Below, one piece after another: positions 34,746-44,501 of a DNA stretch of 64,000 nt. The notes beneath the pieces are model-generated. The model searched no databases. It worked only from the letters and a program-made list of their open reading frames with translations, and was not told where the DNA came from. Numbering within the stretch: the stretch's first letter is position 1; each line of letters begins with the position of its first letter. The stretch lies in NCBI RefSeq assembly GCF_013031245.1, contig NZ_WPZL01000002.1, positions 248,001 to 312,000 on the forward strand, given 5' to 3'. The position numbers were made by a program, and so were the translations under genes. The stretch comes from Ruegeria lacuscaerulensis. Its GTDB lineage: Bacteria; Pseudomonadota; Alphaproteobacteria; Rhodobacterales; Rhodobacteraceae.

Positions 34746-35678
34746 TCAACGCTGGGCCCAAGACTTCCTGTACATTCGTCGCATTACGAGTGGTGTCAGG
34801 TACATGGGTATCTGATAGGCCCCGATGAAAACCATAATCGGAGTCGTCACCTCGGGCGGGAGGGCGACGAAGAATAATGCGATGTTGCGGTTTGCGGCAA
34901 TTATGGAGATGGCGGTCGCTTTGTCCGCAGGCAGTTGGAAACGTGTCAGCCTGAAAAATATGATTTGAGCGCCTAAATTGATGAGGCAGGTAAAGACGAT
35001 CCAGAACAGTGCACGCTGTGTGTCCAGAAGGAGGGCCTCGCTGACTGACGGCATCAAGCCAATGACAAACACGGCCATTGTGATGTTCGCGATGCCTTCA
35101 AGGCTGAGTTCGGTGCTCTGCGAAGGCCATCGAAGGATAGTTTTGCGGATGACAATAGCGGCGGAGGTGGTCAGCACGATTGTTATCAGCAGTTTAAAGG
35201 CGGCCCAGAGTACCTGAGCAAACCCGCCGAGTTCCGGCGCGAACCAGAAGACAGGCGCCATTGTAAGTGGCAACATTGCCGTGCCGACCACCAGCAGACG
35301 CAAGGCAAATTCCGAAGGTTGCCCCATCATCCGGCACAGATTCGGGCTTCCGGCGATGGACGGGGCGGCCGTCATGACAAGTAGGGCAAACAGAACCGGA
35401 CTGCCGGCCCATCCACCTGCGAAGCCCACGGTCAGAACGATCAGGGGCAGCGCAAGTTGCAATCCAACAACCATCAGGATTACCCGAGGCAGGTCTGCCA
35501 GTGAGCCCAGAATGCTCTCCGGCTTCATTCGCAGCACGGTAACGAACATCAGCAACACCACCATCGGTGGCAGCAGAGGTCGCATCGGTTGAGCAAGATT
35601 CGGCAGCAGCAATCCCGCCAAGAGGCCCGCCAGCAGAACATAAGGTCCGTGGCGGGCAGCAATGTGCAGAAGGAGCAA
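34746..35678 (-). CDS. BASS-family-like membrane transporter
   Basis: 310 residues with about nine to ten hydrophobic helices. The pattern (LPPMVVLLMFVTVLRM, TAAPSIAGSPNLCRMMG, ISIIAANRNIALFFVALP) resembles the bile acid:sodium symporter fold, in which crossed helices carry polar residues such as the SIAGSPN and AANRN segments. The substrate is unknown. It starts seven bases after the TRAP large permease gene and is the last gene of the minus-strand catabolic operon, so it may export or import a related metabolite. Confidence 0.7.
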   Translation of the reverse strand: MLLLHIAARHGPYVLLAGLLAGLLLPNLAQPMRPLLPPMVVLLMFVTVLRMKPESILGSLADLPRVILMVVGLQLALPLIVLTVGFAGGWAGSPVLFALLVMTAAPSIAGSPNLCRMMGQPSEFALRLLVVGTAMLPLTMAPVFWFAPELGGFAQVLWAAFKLLITIVLTTSAAIVIRKTILRWPSQSTELSLEGIANITMAVFVIGLMPSVSEALLLDTQRALFWIVFTCLINLGAQIIFFRLTRFQLPADKATAISIIAANRNIALFFVALPPEVTTPIMVFIGAYQIPMYLTPLVMRRMYRKSWAQR

Positions 35679-35685
35679 AGACGAG

Positions 35686-36999
35686 CTACCCGGTCGGGCT
35701 TTGACGCAGGTTTTCCGGCAGCCATGTGGCCAGTTCCGGGAACCATATCAGTACAAACACCATTACAACCATGATCAGGAACATCGGTATCGCTGCGCGG
35801 GCGATATAGCTCATCTCATGATTGGTCATGCCCTGCATGACGAACAGGTTGAACCCGATCGGCGGTGTGATCTGCGCCATTTCGACCACAACAACGATGA
35901 AGATGCCGAACCAGATCAGGTCGATTCCCGCCTGACGGATCATCGGTTCGACCACGGCCATCGTCAGCACGACCGAGGAAATGCCGTCAAGGAAACATCC
36001 AAGGATGATGTAGAATACCAACAAGACCATCAGCAGTTCGAACCGGGTCAGATCCCATCCGGCGATCAGGTCGGCCAGCCCGCGCGGTAGACCGGTGAAG
36101 CCCATCGATAGGGATAGAAACGCAGCGCCAGCCAAAATCAATGCGATCATGGCGCTTGTTCGGGTTGCGCCCATCAGGCTTTCGGTAAAGGTTTTCCAAC
36201 TCAGCGAACCCTGACTTGCGGCCAGCAGCAGCCCTCCGATCACACCAAATGCGGCAGCTTCGGTTGCGGTGGCGTAACCCAGATACATCGAACCGATAAC
36301 GACTGTGATCAGCAGGATGACCGGCAGCAGAAAGCGTGAGTTCCTGACCTTCTCTGAAAAGGTCAACTTGCCTTCCTCGTTAGGGTTCCAGTCTTTGCCA
36401 ATCTTCGAGTAGATCGCGACATAGCCCATGAACATGCACGCCAGAACCAGCCCCGGCAGAATGCCTGCGAAAAACAACTTGGTGATCGATTCATTGATAG
36501 TGACGCCATAGACGATCAGTGTCAGCGACGGCGGGATCATCAGCCCCAGTGTTGCCGCGCCGGTCAGCGTACCGATGATCATGCGTTCCGGATAGTTGCG
36601 TTTCCGCAGCTCCGGGATCGACATTTTGCCCACTGTTGTCAGCGTAGCGGCGGATGAGCCCGACACGGCGGCAAAGACCGTGCAACCTACAATGTTGGTG
36701 TGCACCAGTCCGCCGGGCAGGGGGGCCATCCACGGCGAAAGCCCCTTGAACATGTCCTCGGACAATCGCGTTCGATACAGGATTTCGCCCATCCAGATGA
36801 ACATTGGCAGCGCCGTCAGAGTCCACGAGGATGATGCCGACCAGATCGTCGTAATCATGACGTCGCCCACGGGGCGCGTTGTGAACAGTTCCATACCGAC
36901 CCAGGCAACACCCATCAGGGCCAGCCCGACCCAGACACCGGTGCCCAGCAGCGTGAACAGGACAAAGAGGAAGAGGATGATGATTGATGCGTTTTCCAT
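35686..36999 (-). CDS. dctM: TRAP transporter large permease (DctM)
   Basis: 437 residues with about 12 transmembrane helices. DctM hallmarks are visible: GTGVWVGLALMGVAW at the N-terminus, AAVSGSSAATLTTVGKMSIPELRKRNYP, and GAATLGLMIPPSLTLIVYG. It forms the ion-coupled membrane channel that receives solute from DctP together with the small subunit DctQ. It starts four bases after dctQ and seven before the BASS-like gene. Confidence 0.93.
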   Translation of the reverse strand: MENASIIILFLFVLFTLLGTGVWVGLALMGVAWVGMELFTTRPVGDVMITTIWSASSSWTLTALPMFIWMGEILYRTRLSEDMFKGLSPWMAPLPGGLVHTNIVGCTVFAAVSGSSAATLTTVGKMSIPELRKRNYPERMIIGTLTGAATLGLMIPPSLTLIVYGVTINESITKLFFAGILPGLVLACMFMGYVAIYSKIGKDWNPNEEGKLTFSEKVRNSRFLLPVILLITVVIGSMYLGYATATEAAAFGVIGGLLLAASQGSLSWKTFTESLMGATRTSAMIALILAGAAFLSLSMGFTGLPRGLADLIAGWDLTRFELLMVLLVFYIILGCFLDGISSVVLTMAVVEPMIRQAGIDLIWFGIFIVVVVEMAQITPPIGFNLFVMQGMTNHEMSYIARAAIPMFLIMVVMVFVLIWFPELATWLPENLRQSPTG

Positions 37000-37003
37000 G
37001 CTC

Positions 37004-37537
37004 TTACTCTCCGTGGCTTTGGTCAGCGAGATCGCGGGTGATGCGGTGATCGCCGCGGAAGAGCACGTGAATCAGGTGATCGGTCAGTGCGATGGCCAGA
37101 ATGATCGCGCCTATAAGCATCGCTGATTGCGGTATCCAAAGGGGGGTTCTGTCTTGTCCCTGGCTGATGTCGTTGAACTTCCAACTCCAGTAGACAAAAC
37201 GATAGGCGTACCAGCAGAAATACCACATCACGGCTGTGCCGATGGTGAAGCACCAGATTTCCAGGACCCGCCGGAATTTATCCGGTACCGCATTCAACAA
37301 GATCGAAACGCGGATATGGCTGCCACGGTTCAGTGCATTGGCAAAGGACAGGAACGAAGCCGCCGCCATCGCGTATCCGGCATAGTCCGGCGCGCCGGGA
37401 AAGACTTCACCGGTCCAGCGGGCCAGCATCTGCACCACAATAAGCAGCAGAATGGCAATCAGGCTGAGCGCCGCCAGCACCCCCGCTGCCAGATAAATGA
37501 AATCCAGTACGGACCGAAGCCCTCGTAGTGCCGCCAT
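37004..37537 (-). CDS. dctQ: TRAP transporter small permease (DctQ)
   Basis: 177 residues with four transmembrane helices and the DctQ motif NRGSHIRVSILL after the second. I chose the Met at about 37537 because the protein then opens with a short cytosolic segment and the first helix, as in the family; the frame is open upstream but runs into the dctP gene. It lies between dctP and dctM. Confidence 0.88.
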   Translation of the reverse strand: MAALRGLRSVLDFIYLAAGVLAALSLIAILLLIVVQMLARWTGEVFPGAPDYAGYAMAAASFLSFANALNRGSHIRVSILLNAVPDKFRRVLEIWCFTIGTAVMWYFCWYAYRFVYWSWKFNDISQGQDRTPLWIPQSAMLIGAIILAIALTDHLIHVLFRGDHRITRDLADQSHGE

Positions 37538-37607
37538 ACCGTCCCCGCTTTGTTTTGATTGGATGGAAAACGGGCGGCAAATCACACTGCCGCCCGTGTC
37601 GGTTGGG

Positions 37608-38585
37608 TTATTGATCCGAGTTGAACGCGTCGACGATGGCCTTGCCTTCGTCCCCGGCGGCTTCCAGCCATTCATTGGTCATGGTGACCCCGATCTCTTT
37701 CAGTTCGTTCGTCATCTGCTCGGATGCCGGACCGACGTTCATGCCGCCATCGCGCAGACCTTGCAGAGTGAACCCGGTATATTCCTTGGCCCGCCAGTTG
37801 CCGGCGTATTCGGCCAGTTCAGCGCATCCCTTGATGACGTTCTTGTTGGCGTCCGACACGCCCGACCAGACATCCGAGTTCACCATCACGTAGTTGCGCG
37901 GCAGCCAGGCATCCACTTCATAGAAGTAGTTCAGGCTTTCCCAGACTTTCCGGTCGTACCCGGTCGATCCAGACGACACCATGGAATCGGCAACACCAGT
38001 GGCAAAGGCCTGGCTGATTTCAGCAGCCTCGATTGTCACCGGTAGCATCCCGGTCAATTCGGCCAGACGCGAGGTGGCGTTGTTGTACGAGCGGAACTTG
38101 ATGCCCTTCATCTCGGCTACAGAGTTCACTTCGTCCTTGAAATACAGCCCCTGAGGCGGCCATGGCACGGCGTAAAGCAAGGTCAGGTTCTGTTCGGCCA
38201 GCAATTTTTCAAGAGATGGTTTGGCCGCTTGCCACAGCTTTTCGCTGTCATCGAACGAAGTGGCGAGGAACGGGATCGAGTCAAACCCGAACAGCGCATT
38301 TTCATTCTGGTGGCCGGAAAGCAGGCGCTCGCCAATCGGGGCCTGACCGGTCTGGATCGCCCGTTTGATGTCAGCGCCTTTGAACAGCGATCCCGACGGG
38401 TGGGTCACGATCTCGATCTCCCCGCCTGTGCCGGTGGTCACGCATTTGGCGAACTCGGCACCGGTTGCCGAGTGGAAATTCGACGCCGAATAGGCCATCG
38501 GCATGTCCCATTTCTCGGCGGCGGCCGGAAGTACTGCGGTGGCTGTCAGTGCGGTTGCCGCCAGAAGGCTCGTCAGTTTTCTCAT
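37608..38585 (-). CDS. dctP: TRAP transporter substrate-binding protein (DctP)
   Basis: 325 residues with a signal peptide (MRKLTSLLAATALTATAVL, cleaved after PAAA). The DctP family is recognised by GGEIEIVTHPSGSLFKG, IKRAIQTGQAPIGE and FRSYNNATSRLAELTGM, with the conserved Arg that binds a substrate carboxylate. The start at 38585 has GGGAG upstream. It captures an organic acid or amino-acid-like solute in the periplasm. The enzymes encoded upstream in the same operon suggest an amino acid, imino acid or betaine; this is inference. Confidence 0.92.
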   Translation of the reverse strand: MRKLTSLLAATALTATAVLPAAAEKWDMPMAYSASNFHSATGAEFAKCVTTGTGGEIEIVTHPSGSLFKGADIKRAIQTGQAPIGERLLSGHQNENALFGFDSIPFLATSFDDSEKLWQAAKPSLEKLLAEQNLTLLYAVPWPPQGLYFKDEVNSVAEMKGIKFRSYNNATSRLAELTGMLPVTIEAAEISQAFATGVADSMVSSGSTGYDRKVWESLNYFYEVDAWLPRNYVMVNSDVWSGVSDANKNVIKGCAELAEYAGNWRAKEYTGFTLQGLRDGGMNVGPASEQMTNELKEIGVTMTNEWLEAAGDEGKAIVDAFNSDQ

Positions 38586-38635
38586 TGTTTTCTCCCAGTT
38601 GTCATTTGTGGCACCGGTATTTTTCACCGGCTGGT

Positions 38636-39886
38636 TTAGATTTTGTACCGCGATGGGGCGTACACGCTCACATCCGCGTTCGGAGTTCTGCCCGCAATCA
38701 TCTGCGCCAAAAGGCGTCCTGTTTTGGGCCCGCCTGTCAGGCCGATATGATGGTGCCCAAAGCCCATGAAAGCGCCGTCAATCCCCGGAACCTCTCCGAC
38801 AATCGGGATCGAGTCCGCCGGGGCGGGTCTGTGCCCCATCCATTCCACTTCGTCCTTCCATGTCACGCCCGGAAAGGCGGCCCGGGCGTTTTTGCGCATC
38901 AACTCATACGGTGCCCGCGAAGGCGGCGCGTCGAGTCCGCCGAACTCCACAATCCCCGCCAGGCGTATCCGGCCCTCCATCGGCGTAGCGACGAACTTGC
39001 CTGACGCCACCATAACCGGACTTCGCGGCATCGCGGAAGGTTCCACCAATTCAAGATGATACCCGCGTTCGCTTTCCATAGGAACAGAAATACCCAACTG
39101 CCGGGCCAACGGACCGGACCAGACGCCAGCGGTTATAATCGCGGTTTCGCAGGGGATGGTTTCGCCGCCCGCGCGCACACCTGTCACCTTACTGTTTTCG
39201 CGCACCACATCCTCGACCGCAGCGCGTATGACTTTGCCGCCATTGACCTCAACATACGCGGCCAGATCTTTCACATAACGCCCCGGGTCAGTGATGTGAC
39301 CATGATCGCCAAGCCGCGCAGCAAAACCGATGTCCTTGCTGAAAACCGGGTCGTAGTCGTGAAAGGCTTGTCCCTCCAGTTCCTCCCAGGTGAATCCGTG
39401 CTTGCGGCGCACGCCCCATCCAAAGGCGTCATCCTCAAAATGTTTCCGGTTTTCATACAGAAATAGATAATCCGACGGGATGATCCATTTTTCAGCACCT
39501 GTTCCCTCAGCCAAAGCCTTGTGGTCGTTCAGGCTGTCGCCGACGATGGGGGTCAGAGCGGCGGCAATTCGTTCGACGTCCGTTGCGTTGGCGTGTTTCA
39601 AATAACGCATCAGCCATGGAATCAGCTTGGGCACGTAGCCCCATTTCAGGAACAATGGCTGAGAGGGATCAAACAGCATTTTAGGGGCTTTGTTCAGCAG
39701 TCCCGGCACCGTGACCGGGACAATCGAACAGGACGCCAATACTCCACCGTTTCCGTGCGAGGTGCCTTCACCCGGACCGGCTTTGTCTATCAGGATCACA
39801 TCGTGGCCATCGCGTTGCAGCCATATCGCCGCTGACACGCCCACGATACCGGCACCGATGATGGCTATGGTCTTTTTCTCGCTCAT
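38636..39886 (-). CDS. FAD-dependent D-amino-acid dehydrogenase-like oxidoreductase
   Basis: 416 residues of the DAO/DadA family. The FAD-binding motif [17 protein letters not shown] is at the N-terminus, with [10 protein letters not shown] (flavin contact) about residue 40, and the C-terminal [13 protein letters not shown] and [13 protein letters not shown] close the flavin site. The family oxidises D-amino acids or D-hydroxyproline to imino/keto acids and passes electrons to the respiratory chain. Its start overlaps the enolase-superfamily gene (ATGA), and dctP follows it. A cis-4-hydroxy-D-proline dehydrogenase role is plausible; the substrate is unproven. Confidence 0.87.
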   Translation of the reverse strand: MSEKKTIAIIGAGIVGVSAAIWLQRDGHDVILIDKAGPGEGTSHGNGGVLASCSIVPVTVPGLLNKAPKMLFDPSQPLFLKWGYVPKLIPWLMRYLKHANATDVERIAAALTPIVGDSLNDHKALAEGTGAEKWIIPSDYLFLYENRKHFEDDAFGWGVRRKHGFTWEELEGQAFHDYDPVFSKDIGFAARLGDHGHITDPGRYVKDLAAYVEVNGGKVIRAAVEDVVRENSKVTGVRAGGETIPCETAIITAGVWSGPLARQLGISVPMESERGYHLELVEPSAMPRSPVMVASGKFVATPMEGRIRLAGIVEFGGLDAPPSRAPYELMRKNARAAFPGVTWKDEVEWMGHRPAPADSIPIVGEVPGIDGAFMGFGHHHIGLTGGPKTGRLLAQMIAGRTPNADVSVYAPSRYKI

Positions 39887-41016
39887 GCAGCCACCGCTTT
39901 GGCCACTGCATAGTGATTCAGTTTGCCCAGGTCCGGGCGACCGCCCAGTCCGGGTGCTTCCGGTACTAAGACTTTGCCGGTTCGCACGATAAACGGTTCT
40001 TCCAGAATGTCTTCTTTCAGGAAGTAAGAAGCCTGATAAAACTCGCAGCCCAGGGTTACTTCGGGTGTTGCGGCAATCATGTGCGTTCCGGCCAGATGCG
40101 CCAGTCCGGCTTCGAACATGTCCCCACCATAGGCGCTGAGCCCATGGGCAGCAGCGATGCGCGCAACCGTCTGGCCGCGGCTCAGGCCGCCCGACTTCAT
40201 GATCTTGACCGAAACGCCGTCACATATGCCTTCCCTTGCGGCGCGCTCCATGTCTTCGGGGCCGAATACACTTTCGTCGGCGAGAAGGGGCACGTCGATC
40301 TGGTCCCGCAGCCTGGCCATCATCCCATAGTGATGTGCCCGCACCGGCTGTTCGATAAAATCCGGTTGGAATTGGGCGACATCGCGAACCTGCGCCGGTG
40401 CATCCTCGATGGACAGCCCCTGGTTATAATCCACGCGCACAGAAAACTCGGGGCAGTTCTGCGCCAGATGTTCCAAGCGCATGACGTCAAAGGCGTGGTC
40501 CCGGAACCCGGTCTTCAGTTTGACGATCCGAACACCATCTTCCCGAAGCTGATCCAGCAGCGCGACATCCTGCTGAAAATCAGGATTGGCGATGGAACAG
40601 CTAAGGGGGATCGTGTCCCGACATTTGCCACCCAGCATCGCCCAAACCGGAACCCCACTGATGCGTCCGGCAAGGTCAAGCAGAGCGGTTTCCAGAGCCG
40701 CCTTGGCCTCGGTACAATGGGCAACCGCATAGGCGGCTTGCGTCATGATCGCCGCCCGGTCCGCCACCCGAGACCCAAGCACCAGCGGGCGGAGGTATCG
40801 GTTCAGCGCCACATACGTTGCCTCGGGCGTTCCGGTGAAAACCGACCAGGGCGAGGCCTCGCCAAACCCTTCAGTGCCATCTTCCGAGGTCAGGCGCAGG
40901 ATGACCACCTCGCAGGTGCCCTCGACCGACCCTATGCCGTGATCGCGTCGCGACGTGACGGGCAGTTCAAGATGCCAAAGGTCAAATCCCGTGATGGTCT
41001 GATTCAGGTCGCTCAT
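39883..41016 (-). CDS. Mandelate racemase/muconate lactonizing enzyme family protein (enolase superfamily)
   Basis: 377 residues. Catalytic features of the muconate-lactonizing subgroup are visible: KLKTG (second-strand Lys pair), metal ligands in VRVDYN, FIEQPV and LLADES, and the base-side lysine in [10 protein letters not shown]. The end of the barrel reads [16 protein letters not shown]. Members epimerise or dehydrate amino acids, betaines or dipeptides. Pairing with a D-amino-acid oxidase and a TRAP transporter recalls enolase-superfamily clusters for hydroxyproline, proline betaine or 3-hydroxyproline, but no substrate can be assigned. It is the first gene of the minus-strand operon and divergent from lysR. 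Confidence 0.87.
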   Translation of the reverse strand: MSDLNQTITGFDLWHLELPVTSRRDHGIGSVEGTCEVVILRLTSEDGTEGFGEASPWSVFTGTPEATYVALNRYLRPLVLGSRVADRAAIMTQAAYAVAHCTEAKAALETALLDLAGRISGVPVWAMLGGKCRDTIPLSCSIANPDFQQDVALLDQLREDGVRIVKLKTGFRDHAFDVMRLEHLAQNCPEFSVRVDYNQGLSIEDAPAQVRDVAQFQPDFIEQPVRAHHYGMMARLRDQIDVPLLADESVFGPEDMERAAREGICDGVSVKIMKSGGLSRGQTVARIAAAHGLSAYGGDMFEAGLAHLAGTHMIAATPEVTLGCEFYQASYFLKEDILEEPFIVRTGKVLVPEAPGLGGRPDLGKLNHYAVAKAVAA

Positions 41017-41115
41017 TGGTCCTCCGGTATTCGGAAAGAACCGTGCCGTGGCGAGTGTATCATTTCAAATATTATGTTATGGCAAGAGTATCAGAAAAAA
41101 TGATGAGGAGGGGCG

Positions 41116-42036
41116 ATGTCGCTTCGGTTTCGACAACTGCAGGCCTTTCACGCGATAATGGAGACTGGAACGGTGACCGGTGCCGCCTCAGTTCTGGGTA
41201 TCTCGCAGCCAGGAATCAGCAACTTGCTAGCCCAGTTGGAACGCGAAGCTCGCCTGCCGTTGTTTGAACGCAACAAGGGACGTTTGCTGCCAACGCCAGA
41301 GGCAGACTTGCTGTTCCGCGAAGTAGATACGGTTGTGCGCGGGCTGGACCACGTGGCGCAGGCGGTGACAGACCTGCAGAACAAGCATCCCGGCCAACTG
41401 CAGGTGGCGGCCCCGCATGCGCTGTCGTTTGGCTTCATGCCACGGGAGATCGCGCGTTTTGCGGAGAAACGCCCGAACCTGTCGGTCAGCTTTCAGTCGC
41501 AATACTCGTCGAAGATTCAGGAATGGGTGATTTCGGGCCTTTTCGAAGTGGGCATCGTCGAGATGCCCATTCTGCACGACACGCTCAACTATCAGGTCTT
41601 CAAGTTCGAAACACTGGCCACGTTTCCCGAGGACAGCCACCTGGCGCAATACGACGTGTTGACGCCGGAATTGCTGGAGAATGAGCTATTTATCGTGATG
41701 GGGCCGGAACACCAGACTCACCGCCGCACCCGCGACATCTTTCAGGCGGCGGGGCGGAACTGGAGGACCAAGATTCATACGCACCTGTTCGAGAACCTGC
41801 TGAGCTTCGTCAAACAGGGCATGGGCGTGGCGGTGATCGATCCCTTTACCGTGACCTTCGATGCCGAGAGCGGGTATCAAACCCGCCCGTTCCGGCCCGC
41901 CGTGATGCTGGACCTCGCCATCATCACGGCCAAAGGGCGCCCGCTGTCGACCATCGCGCAGGAGTTTCTGGCCCAACTGACACCCTCATTCGCGTCCTAC
42001 GCCACCCACTCGGACACAGGTGCAGCTGCTTCGTGA
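41116..42036 (+). CDS. LysR-family transcriptional regulator of the divergent catabolic operon
   Basis: 306 residues with an N-terminal winged helix (RQLQAFHAIMETGTVTGAASVLGISQPGISNLLAQLE) and a LysR substrate-binding domain. It is divergent from the enolase-superfamily gene across a 99-base AT-rich intergenic region, the usual geometry for a LysR protein controlling its neighbour. A TTATGTTATGGCAA stretch lies in that region, but I cannot define the operator. Its last 40 bases overlap the 3' end of the convergent ThDP-enzyme gene. Confidence 0.93.
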   Translation: MSLRFRQLQAFHAIMETGTVTGAASVLGISQPGISNLLAQLEREARLPLFERNKGRLLPTPEADLLFREVDTVVRGLDHVAQAVTDLQNKHPGQLQVAAPHALSFGFMPREIARFAEKRPNLSVSFQSQYSSKIQEWVISGLFEVGIVEMPILHDTLNYQVFKFETLATFPEDSHLAQYDVLTPELLENELFIVMGPEHQTHRRTRDIFQAAGRNWRTKIHTHLFENLLSFVKQGMGVAVIDPFTVTFDAESGYQTRPFRPAVMLDLAIITAKGRPLSTIAQEFLAQLTPSFASYATHSDTGAAAS

Positions 42037-43691
42037 AGGGGCTGGGAATGGATGTCCACCAGCGTCGGTCCGTCATGTTCGACCGCTTCTTTCAGAATGC
42101 GGCGCAGGTCGTCAGGGTCTTTCACGGTCCATGATTTTACCCCAAAGGCAGAGGCGACGGCGGCATGGTCGGTGCGGTTGAAATCAACGTTGTAGTACCG
42201 CTGACCGAAGCCGGCATTCTGCCCGGCCTTGATCCAGCCGAATACCGAATTCGAGAACACGATTGACGTGATCGGCATGTTGTGCCGAACCATGGTTTCG
42301 AACTCACCACAGGCGAAGCCAAACGATCCGTCACCCATTACGGCCAGCGTTTTGACAGACGGACGACCAACATGTGCGCCCATTGCGGCACCCAGCGAAT
42401 ACCCCAGCGCCCCATGCGCGCGGTTGGTGATGAAATGCCGCCCGGGTTTCTGCCAGCGGTAATACGCGCTGAAGTAAGGGCAGGGGGTCCCCGGATCGGC
42501 CACTATGATGGCGTCGTCATCCAGAATGTCCATCATGGCGGACATCACGGCCTCAGGCCGGATCGGAGTTTCCCGGCTGGCAGCAAGAGGAGCGTAAGCG
42601 GCTAGTTTAGCTTCCCATGCGTCAGCGGCCTTGGCGGCACCGCCCTGGGCAGCCAGACCCTCGCGCGATTCCAACCCAGCCGCCAACGCCTCCAGCGCCA
42701 GTCGGGCATCGGCACAGATGGCCACTTCGATCTGGTAATTCGCGCCGATGACCATCGGATCGCTGTCGATATGAATGACGGTCACGTCGCGGGTCGGGCT
42801 GCGCCAGCGTTCGGTGGTGACGGAGCCTGCCCGGCATCCGATGAACAGGACGACATCAGCCTCATCCACTACGGCACGCGTTGCCGGGATACCGCCGTTC
42901 GATCCCACGACTCCCAAGGCCAAAGGGTCCGTTTCCGAGATCGAACCCTGGCCGGACACCGTTGTCGCAACCGGCATGTCCAGCAGTGAGGCCACCCGGT
43001 GCAATGCATCGGTTGCTCCCGACAAAACGGGCCCGCCACCGCAGATCGCGATGGCCGACTTTGCCTTGGCCAAGATATCAACTGCCGCGTCGATGGCCGC
43101 CTGATCCGGAGCAGCCCGTTCAGTCGGATAGCTGCAGTGGCGCGCATCGGCCCAGATTTCAGCCTCGTCCACCTGACCTTTCTGCGTGTCGAAGGGCAGG
43201 GCCAGATGAGTCGCGCCGGGTGTGCCGGTGGTCATCGCCCTGAACGCGGCTCGGACCATGGCGGGCAGGCGGGTCGCGTCATCCAGAGAGGTATTCCACT
43301 TGGACAGCGGCTTGAACAGTGCTTCCTGATCCAGTTCGGTCAGCGGGTATTTCCCCCGGCTGGTCGTTGCCACGTCCGAAGTGATCGCAAGAATCGGGAC
43401 CGAGCTTTCGTTGGCCTCGATCACGCCCGGCAGGATGTATGTCGCGCCACCACCAGATGGTCCTTCGCATACACCGGGTTTGCCGGTCACGCGGGCATAG
43501 CCGTCCGCCATATAGGCCGCGTGCCGTTCGTCGCGGGTCAGGATGTGCTCAATACCATGATCCATCCGCGCTAGCGCGTCATAGAAAGGCAGCGTGGTGT
43601 CGCCGCACAGGCCGAACATATGTTTCACACCGTGCGCCTCAAGCATGCGCACCATCGCCTCGGCTCCGGTCAGATAGTTGGTTCTTGTCAT
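41997..43691 (-). CDS. Thiamine diphosphate-dependent enzyme, acetolactate synthase-like
   Basis: 564 residues with the three-domain ThDP fold. The catalytic Glu is in TRDERHAAYMADGYAR (about residue 50). The C-terminal ThDP/Mg2+ motif is VMGDGSFGFACGEFETMVRHN...FSNS (GDG-N). The central domain lacks clear signs of FAD binding, so the true reaction (a lyase, decarboxylase or carboligase) is open. I took the start at 43691 with GGGAG upstream. It is divergent from a GntR regulator that probably controls it together with the racemase-like gene. Confidence 0.87.
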   Translation of the reverse strand: MTRTNYLTGAEAMVRMLEAHGVKHMFGLCGDTTLPFYDALARMDHGIEHILTRDERHAAYMADGYARVTGKPGVCEGPSGGGATYILPGVIEANESSVPILAITSDVATTSRGKYPLTELDQEALFKPLSKWNTSLDDATRLPAMVRAAFRAMTTGTPGATHLALPFDTQKGQVDEAEIWADARHCSYPTERAAPDQAAIDAAVDILAKAKSAIAICGGGPVLSGATDALHRVASLLDMPVATTVSGQGSISETDPLALGVVGSNGGIPATRAVVDEADVVLFIGCRAGSVTTERWRSPTRDVTVIHIDSDPMVIGANYQIEVAICADARLALEALAAGLESREGLAAQGGAAKAADAWEAKLAAYAPLAASRETPIRPEAVMSAMMDILDDDAIIVADPGTPCPYFSAYYRWQKPGRHFITNRAHGALGYSLGAAMGAHVGRPSVKTLAVMGDGSFGFACGEFETMVRHNMPITSIVFSNSVFGWIKAGQNAGFGQRYYNVDFNRTDHAAVASAFGVKSWTVKDPDDLRRILKEAVEHDGPTLVDIHSQPLHEAAAPVSEWVA

Positions 43692-43799
43692 GGCTTGCCG
43701 CTCCCGCTTCAAATCTGTGTTCAGAGCTGTATACAGTTTTGTATATTGATTTCAAGCTTGGTCTGTGTCACCTGTGCGGAAACAGGAAAAGGCGGGTAC

Positions 43800-44498
43800 A
43801 TGGCGGGTCCACGGGTTGACGAAATCTATGAGCAGGTCAAAGCGATGGCTGTGTCATTTCGCCTGCGTCCTGGCGATCGCCTGAACGAAGTTGCACTGTC
43901 CAAAGAATTGGGCGTCAGCCGCACGCCGCTGCGCGAAGCTCTGAATCGGCTGGTTGCCGAACGGATGTTCGATTTTAGACCTGGGTTGGGGTTCTTCTGC
44001 CGCCCGTTGGATGCCAAAAGTGTGTTCGACCTGTTCGAGTTGCGTCAGATCATCGAAGTGGCCGCCGTGCGATCCGCCTGTGAAAAAGCGACGGATACAG
44101 AGTTGCAGGCGCTTCACGACGAACTCTACGCCACGGGAATAGACATCACTGGCCTGACCGTCGAAGAGGCTGTGAACCGGGATGAGGCGTTTCACCTTGG
44201 GATCGCCAAACTTTCAGGTAACGCGGAACTGCTGGAATCCCTGCGCCGGATCAACGAGCGTATCCGTTATATCCGTTGGATTTCCATGAGCCTGGATCGG
44301 GTGCAGCGCTCGAAAGAAGAGCACAAGCGGGTCATGCAGGCGCTGATGGAACGTGACGCGGACGGGGCGGCCGAAGCGCTAAGTCGTCACATCGCCAAGA
44401 GGATGGATCAGGTTCAGGACGCCGTGCGTCACGGGATCTCAAATATCTACATGGAGGGGTCCGAGGATATCTCGGCCCGGATCATCGAAGAGGCATAA
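43800..44498 (+). CDS. GntR-family (FCD/FadR type) transcriptional regulator
   Basis: 232 residues. The winged helix LRPGDRLNEVALSKELGVSRTPLREALNRL is at residues about 22-51. The C-terminal FCD domain has the metal/ligand residues of FadR-like regulators (DEAFHLGIAKLSGN and HKRVMQAL ... LSRHI). An in-frame extension upstream runs into the divergent promoter and is unlikely. The 108-base gap to the divergent ThDP-enzyme gene contains TGTATACAG..TTTGTATA-like sequence (about 43728-43747) that suits a GntR operator. The racemase-like gene follows three bases later. Confidence 0.9.
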   Translation: MAGPRVDEIYEQVKAMAVSFRLRPGDRLNEVALSKELGVSRTPLREALNRLVAERMFDFRPGLGFFCRPLDAKSVFDLFELRQIIEVAAVRSACEKATDTELQALHDELYATGIDITGLTVEEAVNRDEAFHLGIAKLSGNAELLESLRRINERIRYIRWISMSLDRVQRSKEEHKRVMQALMERDADGAAEALSRHIAKRMDQVQDAVRHGISNIYMEGSEDISARIIEEA

Positions 44499-44501
44499 AT
44501 C

